Assembly: GCF_017303215.1 (NCBI RefSeq)
Contig: NZ_JAEMWU010000001.1
Location: forward strand, 372,001 to 436,000
Length of the DNA: 64,000 bases
Reading direction: 5' to 3'
Origin: Microbacterium esteraromaticum
GTDB taxonomy: Bacteria; Actinomycetota; Actinomycetes; Actinomycetales; Microbacteriaceae
Part shown: in pieces, positions 8,963-15,504 of the stretch
Layout: each line of letters begins with the position of its first letter
How positions within the stretch are numbered: the first letter of the stretch is position 1
Notes under the pieces: generated by a model
Database searches by the model: none
Seen by the model: the letters and a program-made list of their open reading frames with translations, nothing else
What the model was told of the DNA's origin: nothing
Program-made: the position numbers and the translations under genes

Positions 8963-9891
8963 GCTCCCTTGTTCTGAGCGGATTGCTGACCCCGCTGAGC
9001 GATTTCCACTGCTGCCTCCCGATACGCGACCGCGCCGGCAGATGTGCCGTCGTACGCGATGACGGTCTGTCCGAAGCTGGGAGCTTCCGAGACGCGCACC
9101 GACCGTGGGATCACGGCGTCGAGAATCTGCTGCGGGAAGTGGGCGCGTACCTCGTCGGAGACCTGCTGCGCCAGACGCGTGCGGGCGTCATACATCGTCA
9201 GGAGGATCGTCGAGAGGGTGAGTTCGGGGTTGAGGTGCTTCTGGATCATCTGGATGTTCCCGAGCAGCTGGCTCAGGCCCTCGAGCGCGTAGTACTCGCA
9301 CTGGATCGGGATGAGCACCTCGGTCGCCGCGGTGAAGGCGTTGATCGTGAGGAGTCCGAGCGAAGGCGGGCAGTCGATGATCACGACGTCCTTCGGGTTC
9401 TCACGCAGGTAGATCTCGAGCGCGCGACGCAGGCGGAACTCCCGCGCGACCTGCGACACCAGTTCGATCTCAGCGCCGGCGAGATGAATGGTGCTCGGTG
9501 CGCAGAACAGGTTCGGCGACTCGGGGCTCGGCTGGACGATCTCGCCGAATGGTTGATCGTTGATCAGCACGTCGTAGATGCTGGCGGTCTCGGCGGTGTG
9601 CGTCACACTCAATGCCGTGGAGGCGTTGCCCTGCGGGTCAAGGTCGATCACGAGGACTCTTGCGCCGAGCTCGGCAAGTGCGGATGCCAGGTTGACGGTC
9701 GTCGTTGTCTTTCCGACTCCGCCCTTCTGGTTCGACACCGTGAAGATTCGGGTGTCACCGTCGAAGGAGACCTTGACCTTGCTGAGGGCTTTGCGTCGGG
9801 AGGCCAGATCGGCCAGCTCCCGCGCGAGCGGGGTATCCATCCCGAGATCGGTGTTCGGCGATGCGTTGTCGGATGGTTTCACGTGAAACAT
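8959..9891 (-). CDS. parA: Chromosome-partitioning ATPase ParA (Soj)
   Basis: 310 residues. Deviant Walker A ATPase that moves ParB-parS complexes. It shows KGGVGKTTTTVNLA (Walker A with signature Lys), VLVIDLDPQGNAS and VIIDCPPSLGLLT. The start at 9891 follows AAAGGAG and falls inside a parS site: ATG plus the next codons (MFHVKP) are read through GTTTCACGTGAAAC at 9876-9889. ParB binding there could cover the start region and autoregulate the operon (inference). The residues before the ATPase core (about 1-50) are a species-variable extension. A -10-like TAGAGT lies on this strand at 9916-9921. Confidence 0.97.
   Translation of the reverse strand: MFHVKPSDNASPNTDLGMDTPLARELADLASRRKALSKVKVSFDGDTRIFTVSNQKGGVGKTTTTVNLASALAELGARVLVIDLDPQGNASTALSVTHTAETASIYDVLINDQPFGEIVQPSPESPNLFCAPSTIHLAGAEIELVSQVAREFRLRRALEIYLRENPKDVVIIDCPPSLGLLTINAFTAATEVLIPIQCEYYALEGLSQLLGNIQMIQKHLNPELTLSTILLTMYDARTRLAQQVSDEVRAHFPQQILDAVIPRSVRVSEAPSFGQTVIAYDGTSAGAVAYREAAVEIAQRGQQSAQNKGA
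9876..9889. other. parS site 1, inside the parA start region
   Basis: Exact palindrome GTTTCACGTGAAAC, the core of the bacterial parS consensus. It overlaps codons 1-6 of parA. Confidence 0.95.
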
Positions 9892-9915
9892 CGACTCCTT
9901 TCGGGACCGTCATCC

Positions 9916-9921
9916 ACTCTA
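9916..9921 (-). promoter_or_regulatory. parA: Candidate -10 of the parAB promoter
   Basis: TAGAGT on the minus strand, 25 bp before the parA ATG with a good ribosome binding site between them. No convincing -35 is visible, which is common in actinobacterial promoters. Weak evidence. Confidence 0.35.
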
Positions 9922-10256
9922 ACCGAGGCAGCTGTCTGCTTCGGTCATTGAGCGCGGCTGCGCCCCCACTCCCCCGGTCATCGAGCGCGGAGCGAAGCGA
10001 CGAGACGAACTGAGGCTGCGCCCTCGAGGGATACTCGTTTCGGATCGCTCCGCTCGCTCAACGTCCGAGTCCTCTCACCCGGTTATTGAGCGAGGAGCGC
10101 AGCGACGAGACGAAATGCCCGCCTCCACAGGGCGCACGTTTCGACTCCCCTCGCCCGGTCATTGAGCGAGGAGCGAAGCGACGAGACGAAATGAACGCCT
10201 CCACAGGGCGCACGTTTCGACTCGCTCCGCGCGCTCAACGACCGTGACCACCGCGC

Positions 10257-10270
10257 GTTTCACGTGAAAC
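10257..10270. other. parS site 2
   Basis: Exact GTTTCACGTGAAAC between palindromic elements; flank TGACCACCGCGC on the left and ACCACCCGGTCATTG on the right. Confidence 0.95.
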
Positions 10271-10482
10271 ACCACCCGGTCATTGAGCGAGGAGCCCAAC
10301 ACCGAGACGAAATGAGCCTGCGCCCTCGAGGGATACTCGTTTCGACTCGCTTCGCTCGCTCAACGACCGAGTCCTCTCGCCCGGTCATTGAGCGAGGAGC
10401 GAAGCGACGAGACGAAATGAACGCCTCCACAGGGCGCACGTTTCGACTCGCTTCGCTCGCTCAACGACCGTGACCACCGCGC
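10257..10482. repeat. parS composite repeat, copy 1 (226 bp)
   Basis: Runs from one parS to the next: parS, a hairpin with the CTCGAGGGATACTCG loop, a hairpin with the CCTCCACAGGGCGCAC loop, then TGACCACCGCGC leading into the next parS. Its first hairpin has an altered arm (GAGCCCAACACCGAGAC). Confidence 0.9.
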
Positions 10483-10496
10483 GTTTCACGTGAAAC
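10483..10496. other. parS site 3
   Basis: Exact GTTTCACGTGAAAC with the same flanks as site 2, 226 bp away. Confidence 0.95.
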
Positions 10497-10702
10497 ACCA
10501 CCCGGTCATTGAGCGCGGAGCGAAGCGACGAGACGAACTGAGCCTGCGCCCTCGAGGGATACTCGTTTCGACTCGCTTCGCTCGCTCAACGACCGTGCGT
10601 GCGGTCATTGAGCGAGGAGCGAAGCGACGAGACGAAATGAACGCCTCCACAGGGCGCACGTTTCGACTCGCTCCGCTCACTCAACGACCGTGACCACCGC
10701 GC
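10483..10702. repeat. parS composite repeat, copy 2 (220 bp)
   Basis: Same order as copy 1, nearly identical. The linker between the two hairpins is shorter (TGCGTG instead of AGTCCTCTCGCC), which accounts for the 6-bp length difference. Confidence 0.9.
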
Positions 10703-10716
10703 GTTTCACGTGAAAC
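10703..10716. other. parS site 4
   Basis: Exact GTTTCACGTGAAAC with the same flanks as sites 2 and 3, 220 bp from site 3. Confidence 0.95.
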
Positions 10717-10965
10717 ACCACCCGGTCATTGAGCGCGGAGCGAAGCGACGAGACGAAATGAGCCTGCGCCGTCGAGGGATACTCGTTTCGACTCGCTTCG
10801 CTCGCTCAACGCCCGAGTCCTCTCGCCCGGTCATTGAGCGAGGAGCGAAGCGACGAGACGAAATGCCCGCCGCCCGTTGCAATGCGTTTCGACTCGCTCC
10901 GCTCGCTCAACGACCGAGTCCCCTCCCCTGTCAAACCTCTCCGCAGACGCCCGGCGATGGCTGCC
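10703..10965. repeat. parS composite repeat, copy 3, diverged (263 bp)
   Basis: Begins like copies 1 and 2 (parS then the CGAGGGATACTCG-loop hairpin), but the second hairpin has a different loop (CCGCCGCCCGTTGCAATGC). A 50-bp non-repeat tail follows before the next parS. Confidence 0.85.
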
Positions 10966-10979
10966 GTTTCACGTGAAAC
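10966..10979. other. parS site 5
   Basis: Exact GTTTCACGTGAAAC. The left flank differs (GATGGCTGCC); the right flank keeps ACCACCGGTCATTG. Confidence 0.95.
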
Positions 10980-11227
10980 ACCACCGGTCATTGAGCGAGG
11001 AGCGCAGCGACGAGACGAAATGAACGCCACCGCAGGGTGTGCGTTTCGACTCGCTCCGCTCGCTCAACGACCGGAGGGCTCGCATGCGTGTCGACCATGG
11101 AAGGAGAAACACCGCGCTGTGACGACCCGGGCCGGACTCTCGAGGAGGAAGCGTGTCGACTCGCTCCGCTCGCTCAACGACCGCGGCGTCACTTCCGGCC
11201 ACACTGCGGAACTCAGTACCGGCACCC

Positions 11228-11241
11228 GTTTCACGTGAAAC
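11228..11241. other. parS site 6
   Basis: Exact GTTTCACGTGAAAC, again followed by ACCACC and a palindromic element. Confidence 0.95.
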
Positions 11242-11384
11242 ACCACCACCGGTCATTGAGCGAGGAGCGAAGCACCGAGTCGAAATCTGCGCCCCCAGTA
11301 GTCGCGCACGTTTCGACTCGCTCCGCTCGCTCAACGACCGAGGAAGCACTGCCGGATCTGCTTGGCGGCACTCATCAGACGCAA

Positions 11385-11398
11385 GTTTCACGTGAAAC
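11385..11398. other. parS site 7
   Basis: Exact GTTTCACGTGAAAC, followed by ACCACCGGTCGTC and the degenerate last hairpin of the array. Confidence 0.95.
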
Positions 11399-11475
11399 AC
11401 CACCGGTCGTCAAATGAGGAGCGCGGCGACGAGACGAAACGTGCCCCCTCAGTAGTCGCGCACATTTCGGCTCGC

Positions 11476-11787
11476 TCAACGACCGGAGGTGCCACCGCGG
11501 CGGAGAGCACGCTCGCGTGCACTCCAGCCCTTGATCGCGTCGTAGCCGCCCTCCATGAACGCCAGACGCTTCGCGTGACTCCACCCCTGCATTCGCTTCT
11601 CGAGAGCAAACGCCTCATCAATGCGATCGAACTCGGCCCACCAAACCAGTGTCACCGGTAGCCGGCACGATGTGTAGTCACTCCCCAACCCCTGCGCGTG
11701 GGTCTGCACTCGGGTATCAAGGTGTTTGGTGCTGCCGACGTAGAACGTACCGTCCGAGCAGCGGAGAACATAGGTGTATCCGACCAT
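11476..11787 (-). CDS. GIY-YIG nuclease family protein
   Basis: 103 residues, single domain of the UPF0213/YhbQ-like size. The GIY-YIG module is seen at residues 4-19 as YTYVLRCSDGTFYVGS, with the conserved Arg at about 26 (DTRVQTHAQG), a Trp-rich strand (LVWWAEF) and the Glu-containing helix EAFALEKRMQGWSHAKRLAF, which supplies the metal-binding Glu. Such proteins are small structure-specific or non-specific nucleases, mostly uncharacterised. The gene is embedded in the repeat region. Its last residues (TSGR) and stop codon come from the right arm of the palindrome at 11404-11485, and a parS site lies 60 bp before its start. Confidence 0.85.
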   Translation of the reverse strand: MVGYTYVLRCSDGTFYVGSTKHLDTRVQTHAQGLGSDYTSCRLPVTLVWWAEFDRIDEAFALEKRMQGWSHAKRLAFMEGGYDAIKGWSARERALRRGGTSGR

Positions 11788-11846
11788 GGTCGGACACTAT
11801 GCGCACCGGGGAGTACGGCGATGTCGAGATCACGGCAGCTGTGGAT

Positions 11847-11860
11847 GTTTCACGTGAAAC
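11847..11860. other. parS site 8
   Basis: Exact GTTTCACGTGAAAC in the 197-bp gap between rsmG (stop at 11985) and the GIY-YIG gene (start at 11787). Confidence 0.95.
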
Positions 11861-11907
11861 GTGGAGTTGGGGAGAGCGAGGATTTCGGGGGCGCTAGTGG
11901 TGTTCGC

Positions 11908-11938
11908 GTTTCGTCTCGCTCCGCTCGCTCAACGACCG
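11908..11938. repeat. Solitary repeat arm
   Basis: GTTTCGTCTCGCTCC...CTCAACGACCG, one arm of the array element without a partner arm. Followed by a second arm in the same orientation. Confidence 0.85.
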
Positions 11939-11962
11939 AGGAGAGATCCGCTCGCGTACTTG

Positions 11963-11994
11963 CGTTTCGTCTCGCTCCACTCGCTCAACGACCG
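11963..11994. repeat. Solitary repeat arm forming the 3' end of rsmG
   Basis: Arm with core CTCGCTCAACGACCG. Read on the minus strand it encodes the last residues of RsmG (GR) and the TGA stop at 11985-11987. Confidence 0.85.
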
Positions 11995-12626
11995 GGGGTC
12001 GCGCGGACGCGAGCGCGGAACACACGCGTCGGCTCGGCAAGCACTCCCTCTCCGAGCACTTCCACTGTGGCGTCCGACACCTTGAACTTCTTGAACACCT
12101 TCTGAGCGGCATCGATCTCGGCAGGCACGTTGTGCCCCTTCAGCAAGATCAACTCACCGCCGTCCTTCACCAACGGAGCAGTAATCGGGATCAACGTGCG
12201 AAGTGCACTCACCGCACGTGCCGTGACGGAATCAAACTCCAGTCCGACATCCTCACCACGAGCGCGCATGACACGTACGTTGTCCAGCCCCAGAGCCTCG
12301 ACCTGCTCCGTCAGCCATGCCACACGACGCTCCATCGGCTCGATCAGCGTGAAATGGACATCCGGACGAGCAATCGCGAGCACAAGACCCGGCAACCCCG
12401 CACCGGAACCGACATCGGCAACCGAGCCATTGAACAACGGCGCAGCGATCGCAGAGTTCAGAACATGACGCGTCCAGATGCGTGGCAGCTCGAGCGGGCC
12501 AATCAAACCGCGCGTCTCCCCCTCCGCGACCAACGCATCGGTGAAACGACGCGCAAGATCAATGCGTGCGCCGAAGAGCTCCGCGGCGACGGAGGGTTCA
12601 GGTTCAGGTTCAGGGGTGTGGGACAT
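11985..12626 (-). CDS. rsmG: 16S rRNA (guanine-N7)-methyltransferase RsmG (GidB)
   Basis: 213 residues. Methylates a guanine in the 530 loop of 16S rRNA using SAM. The order is as expected for the family: WTRHVLNSAIAAPLF, motif I VADVGSGAGLPGLVLAIARP, MERRVAWL, then VTARAVSALRTLIP. The start at 12626 (MSHTPEPEPEPSVAAELFG) lies inside a repeat arm (CGAAATG), and the stop TGA lies inside another arm at 11963-11994. An in-frame upstream extension would consist only of repeat peptide (SLSERSETK) and was rejected. No strong ribosome binding site is visible. The neighbour jag lies upstream behind a parS site. Confidence 0.93.
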   Translation of the reverse strand: MSHTPEPEPEPSVAAELFGARIDLARRFTDALVAEGETRGLIGPLELPRIWTRHVLNSAIAAPLFNGSVADVGSGAGLPGLVLAIARPDVHFTLIEPMERRVAWLTEQVEALGLDNVRVMRARGEDVGLEFDSVTARAVSALRTLIPITAPLVKDGGELILLKGHNVPAEIDAAQKVFKKFKVSDATVEVLGEGVLAEPTRVFRARVRATPGR

Positions 12627-12655
12627 TTCGTCTCGCTTCGCTCGCTCAATGACCG
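12624..12655. repeat. Solitary repeat arm carrying the rsmG start codon
   Basis: CATTTCGTCTCGC...CTCAATGACCG. The CAT at its left end is the rsmG ATG on the minus strand. Confidence 0.85.
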
Positions 12656-12684
12656 GGAGTTGGGGCGGTGCTGGAGGTTCCGGG

Positions 12685-12716
12685 CATTTCGTCTCGCTTC
12701 GCTCGCTCAATGACCG
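12685..12716. repeat. Solitary repeat arm
   Basis: Identical over 32 bases to the arm at 12624-12655 and in the same orientation, in the rsmG-jag gap. A decayed third fragment (TTCAATAACCGG) lies at about 12730-12741. Confidence 0.85.
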
Positions 12717-12767
12717 GAAAAGGGGCCCGTTCAATAACCGGGGACCGGGGCGGCTATGCGCATCACC

Positions 12768-12781
12768 GTTTCACGTGAAAC
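12768..12781. other. parS site 9, abutting the jag stop codon
   Basis: Exact GTTTCACGTGAAAC. It begins one base after the jag TGA (minus strand), in the jag-rsmG gap. Confidence 0.95.
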
Positions 12782-12782
12782 A

Positions 12783-13277
12783 TCACCGACGGGTGATGAC
12801 CGTGTGGCGGTCTGCTCCCTCGCCGTAGGACTCCGACACCAACCCCCGCTCCGAGACGATGTCGTGCACGACCTTGCGCTCGTAGCTCGACATCGACGGC
12901 AGCGATGCCTGGCTGGCACCGCCATCAAGCTTCACAACCGCAGCGTCAACCAAGGCCTCGAGCTGCCGGCGACGCGTGTCGCGCGAACCACCGATGTCGA
13001 GGATCATCCTCGAGAACGAGCCCGTCTTGTTCTGCACGGCGAGGCGAGTGAGCTCCTGCAGAGCCTGCACGGTGTCGGGGGCCGACAGTACCGAAAGCCC
13101 CTCGCTCTCGGCCTCAACCGAGACATATGCCCGCCCCTGCCGCACATCGAGGTTCAGATCACCGTCGATGTCGGCGATATCGAGCAGCTCCTCGAGAAAG
13201 TCGGCTGCGACATCCCCTTCACGCTCGAGATCCTCCACCGAGGGAACCGACGAGGTTTTCACGTCTTCAACGGTCAT
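12783..13277 (-). CDS. jag: Jag/KhpB-type RNA-binding protein (KH and R3H domains)
   Basis: 164 residues. An acidic N-terminus leads into a KH-like domain (about residues 25-95). A C-terminal R3H domain follows, with MSSYERKVVHDIVSERGLVSESYGEG; the Arg and His of the R3H motif are present. Family members bind RNA and influence cell elongation and wall synthesis. It begins in the yidC stop codon (TGATG), the conserved yidC-jag coupling. It lacks the long Jag_N domain of Firmicutes proteins, as is usual in Actinomycetota. Confidence 0.93.
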   Translation of the reverse strand: MTVEDVKTSSVPSVEDLEREGDVAADFLEELLDIADIDGDLNLDVRQGRAYVSVEAESEGLSVLSAPDTVQALQELTRLAVQNKTGSFSRMILDIGGSRDTRRRQLEALVDAAVVKLDGGASQASLPSMSSYERKVVHDIVSERGLVSESYGEGADRHTVITRR

Positions 13278-14341
13278 CAGTTCGAGCCCTTCTTCTTGGC
13301 ACGCTTCTTGCTCATCGGCTGCTCACGCTTGGGAGCCTCCGCCTTGGCGCGCTCCATCTCTTCGAGCTTGCGCTGCTCCTCTGCCCGCACGACCTCGATC
13401 GGAACGATCTTGCCCTCGGCGTTGATGGCCTTGCCCTTGCGCGCAAGGCGCTCTTCACGCGCCTTCGCCGCCTCGGATCCCGGCGTGGGCATCTCGCGGA
13501 TGACCAGGAACTGCTGACCCATGGTCCACAGGTTCGATACGAACCAGTACATGACGACACCGAGCGGGAAGAAGACACCCGAGAAGATGAAGCCCAGCGG
13601 CAGCACATAGAGCATGATCTTCTGCATCTGGTACGCCTGGCCGGTCTTGGCCTCGGGCGAGAGGTTCTTCGAGATGATCTGCAGCTGGGTGAAGAACTGC
13701 GACACGATCATCAGGACGACGAGAATCGCCAGCAGCACGATCGCCGGCGTGTTCCCAGCCGACCAGGCCTCGCCCAGCGTCTCGTGCAGCGACACCGATC
13801 CGAACAGCGTCGCATCGTAGAACTGCTTCGTCAGCTCGGGGCTGAGCATCCCGACACCACCGACACCGGCCTCGGCCTGTGTCTTGACGTCGCGCAACAC
13901 ACTGAACAGCGCGAAGAAGATCGGCATCTGCACCAGCAGCGGCAAGCAGCTCGACATCGGCGTCGTGCCGTGCTTCTTGTACAGGGCCATGGTCTCGCGG
14001 CTCATCGCCTCGCGAGATAGCTGATCCTTCTTGCCCTTGTACTTCTCCTGAACCTTTCGCAGGTCAGGAGCGATTTCCATCATCTTCCGCTGGCTCTTGA
14101 TCTGCTTCACGAACAGCGGGAAGACCGCCGCGCGAACCACAATCACCAGACCGACGATCGACAGCACCCAGGTGATGCCGTCGGCCTCGGGCATGCCGGC
14201 GGCCGTCAGCAGCCAGTGCCAGGCGACGAGGATGAGCTCGACGGCCCACTTCAGCGGCCAGAGAATGGCACCGAACAGGTCGAAGCCGCCGCCGGAGTCC
14301 TCGGCGGCAGGGGTGCTTGCGAGCAGGAGGTCAAGACCCAC
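13277..14341 (-). CDS. yidC: Membrane protein insertase YidC (Oxa1 family)
   Basis: 354 residues. Inserts and folds inner-membrane proteins with or without SecYEG. The Oxa1 core has helices near residues 30-50 and 58-80 (WVLSIVGLVIVVRAAVFPLF, with the hydrophilic-groove Arg). A charged hairpin (KSQRKMMEIAPDLRKVQEKYKG) follows, then the helix TTPMSSCLPLLVQMPIFFALF. The C-terminal tail is strongly basic (KREQPMSKKRAKKKGSN), fitting ribosome contact. GTG start at 14341. It lies just downstream of yidD and overlaps jag by one base. Confidence 0.95.
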   Translation of the reverse strand: MGLDLLLASTPAAEDSGGGFDLFGAILWPLKWAVELILVAWHWLLTAAGMPEADGITWVLSIVGLVIVVRAAVFPLFVKQIKSQRKMMEIAPDLRKVQEKYKGKKDQLSREAMSRETMALYKKHGTTPMSSCLPLLVQMPIFFALFSVLRDVKTQAEAGVGGVGMLSPELTKQFYDATLFGSVSLHETLGEAWSAGNTPAIVLLAILVVLMIVSQFFTQLQIISKNLSPEAKTGQAYQMQKIMLYVLPLGFIFSGVFFPLGVVMYWFVSNLWTMGQQFLVIREMPTPGSEAAKAREERLARKGKAINAEGKIVPIEVVRAEEQRKLEEMERAKAEAPKREQPMSKKRAKKKGSN

Positions 14342-14344
14342 TGT

Positions 14345-14695
14345 TCAGTCCTTTCGAGCAGGTACGACGAAACCACGGGCGGTCAAGTCGTATCGGAAGT
14401 GAGCGTGCGGGCGGACGTCGTCAACGCCGCCTTTGCTCCAGGGATTGCAACGCAGGATGCGCCATGCCGAGAGCATCGCTCCCCACACGGCGCCGTGCTG
14501 CTGCACCGCTCCTACAGCGTACGCGGAACAGGACGGGTAATACCTGCACACGTCGCCATACAGCGGAGAGATGATCGCCCGATACACGACGAGGAACGCA
14601 AGCACCGCGTTACGCGGTAGCACCAGCAGACCCCGAAAGAGATCGGATGCCCGGAACCGCGCCGTTCCGAAGGCGTAGGAGGGCAGTGCGCTCAT
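14345..14695 (-). CDS. yidD: Membrane protein insertion efficiency factor YidD
   Basis: 116 residues. Small peripheral membrane protein assisting YidC. It has the diagnostic order YRAIISPLYGDVCRYYPSCSAYAVGAVQQHG, with the three conserved Cys, then GAMLSAWRILRCNPWSKGGVDDV. An N-terminal extension of about 25 residues precedes the family core. It starts within the rnpA stop (ATGA overlap). Confidence 0.95.
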   Translation of the reverse strand: MSALPSYAFGTARFRASDLFRGLLVLPRNAVLAFLVVYRAIISPLYGDVCRYYPSCSAYAVGAVQQHGAVWGAMLSAWRILRCNPWSKGGVDDVRPHAHFRYDLTARGFVVPARKD

Positions 14696-15042
14696 GAGCT
14701 CACCGCATCGGCGAACCGTTTGTTCAGGCAGCGTGCCACGTCTGCCCGCAGCGAGGAGAATTCGGCGGTCGCAGACGCAGGAAGGGCACGGATGACGACA
14801 TCCGTGCCCTCAGGAACCATGTCGACGAACTCCGCGCACACGGCTTTGAGCCGTCGACGAACGGTGTTGCGAACCACAGCGGTTCCTACCTGCTTGCTGA
14901 TGATGAACCCGAACCGAGGGGGCCGCGCGTCGGTGCTCACGAGCACCGAGATGATGAGTCGCGGACCGCCGCATCGTGTGCCCCGGCGAACAGCCTGACG
15001 ATAGTCAGCGCCGCGGGTCAGACGATTCGGTCGGGCGAGCAC
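14692..15042 (-). CDS. rnpA: Ribonuclease P protein component
   Basis: 116 residues, basic. Protein subunit that assists RNase P RNA in maturing tRNA 5' ends. The N-terminus RPNRLTRGADYRQAVRRG and the RNR-type motif RNTVRRRLKAV (about residues 60-70) identify it. GTG start at 15042. It follows rpmH by six bases and overlaps yidD, the universal rpmH-rnpA-yidD-yidC arrangement. Confidence 0.95.
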   Translation of the reverse strand: MLARPNRLTRGADYRQAVRRGTRCGGPRLIISVLVSTDARPPRFGFIISKQVGTAVVRNTVRRRLKAVCAEFVDMVPEGTDVVIRALPASATAEFSSLRADVARCLNKRFADAVSS

Positions 15043-15048
15043 TGGGCG

Positions 15049-15186
15049 TTACGCCGAGAGCTCGGTGCGGCCCTTCGCGCGGCGTGCCGACAGGATGGCG
15101 CGGCCGGCGCGGGTACGCATACGGGCGCGGAAGCCGTGCTTCTTGGCGCGACGACGGTTGTTGGGCTGGAAAGTGCGCTTGCTCAT
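15049..15186 (-). CDS. rpmH: 50S ribosomal protein L34
   Basis: 45 residues: [18 protein letters not shown] at the start, then the Arg/Lys-rich core with [17 protein letters not shown] and a TAA stop. This is the normal length for bacterial L34. It is the first gene of the minus-strand rpmH-rnpA-yidD-yidC-jag-rsmG series and is divergent from dnaA across the origin. Confidence 0.97.
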   Translation of the reverse strand: MSKRTFQPNNRRRAKKHGFRARMRTRAGRAILSARRAKGRTELSA

Positions 15187-15504
15187 GGAATCACTCCGGG
15201 ACTGGTGTCACCGGTATCAGACATCCGGAGACAGGGGGTACTGCCGTTAGGCATAAGTCAACCGATTAAGGGTACGACTCGCCGACGCACAGAGCAAATC
15301 GTGTGCGAAGACCGCCATCGGCGCTGAGAGTTACGCACAGCCATTATCCACAACTGTGGAAACGCGTTCCATCTCTGGAAGATCCGCGTATTTCCGCGGA
15401 CGGCTTGCCGTTCGCGCCTTCGGTGACTACCGTTGCATCCATCGTTATCCACAGGGGGAGATCACGCTTCAAGGCGACCTTTCCACAACCTCGCCCGGAG
15501 CACC
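15187..15504. other. oriC: oriC region, rpmH-dnaA part
   Basis: 318-bp gene-free interval. It contains exact DnaA boxes TTATCCACA at 15344-15352 and 15445-15453 and a relaxed one (TTACGCACA) at 15331-15339. It must also hold the divergent rpmH and dnaA promoters, so some boxes may serve dnaA autoregulation rather than initiation. Confidence 0.75.

Larger units (their letters stand above)
9942..11485. repeat. REP-like palindrome array with interspersed parS sites
   Basis: Non-coding stretch made of at least 12 long inverted repeats. Each has a left arm (core CGGTCATTGAGCG...GAGACGAAATG), a loop of about 20-25 bp, and a right arm (GTTTCGACTCGC...CTCAACGACCG). They occupy 9975-10067, 10080-10150 (right arm cut short), 10156-10244, 10277-10369, 10382-10470, 10503-10595, 10602-10690, 10723-10815, 10828-10916, 10985-11073, 11250-11340 and 11404-11485 (degenerate). 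Half elements lie at 9942-9960 and about 11152-11183. Two loop types alternate: one with CCTCGAGGGATACTCG, one with GCCTCCACAGGGCGCAC. Six parS sites lie between elements. The reading frames through it encode only repeat peptides (VIERGAKRRDEM, SLSERSESKR) and are not genes. Confidence 0.93.

Noticed and set aside
9942..11485. CRISPR array
   Set aside because: Units are long inverted repeats with only two recurring loop types instead of unique spacers, and there are no cas genes.
10264..11661. Small open frames in the array (about 60-145 codons)
   Set aside because: They are made of repeat arms read in frame (VIERGAKRRDEM, SLSERSESKR, FHVKH from parS) and occur in several frames at once.
12627..12734. 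N-terminal extension of RsmG
   Set aside because: Encoded entirely by two repeat arms; the family core starts just after 12626.
9942..12741. Insertion sequence or integron
   Set aside because: No transposase or integrase frame, no target-site duplication seen, and the only gene is a small GIY-YIG nuclease.
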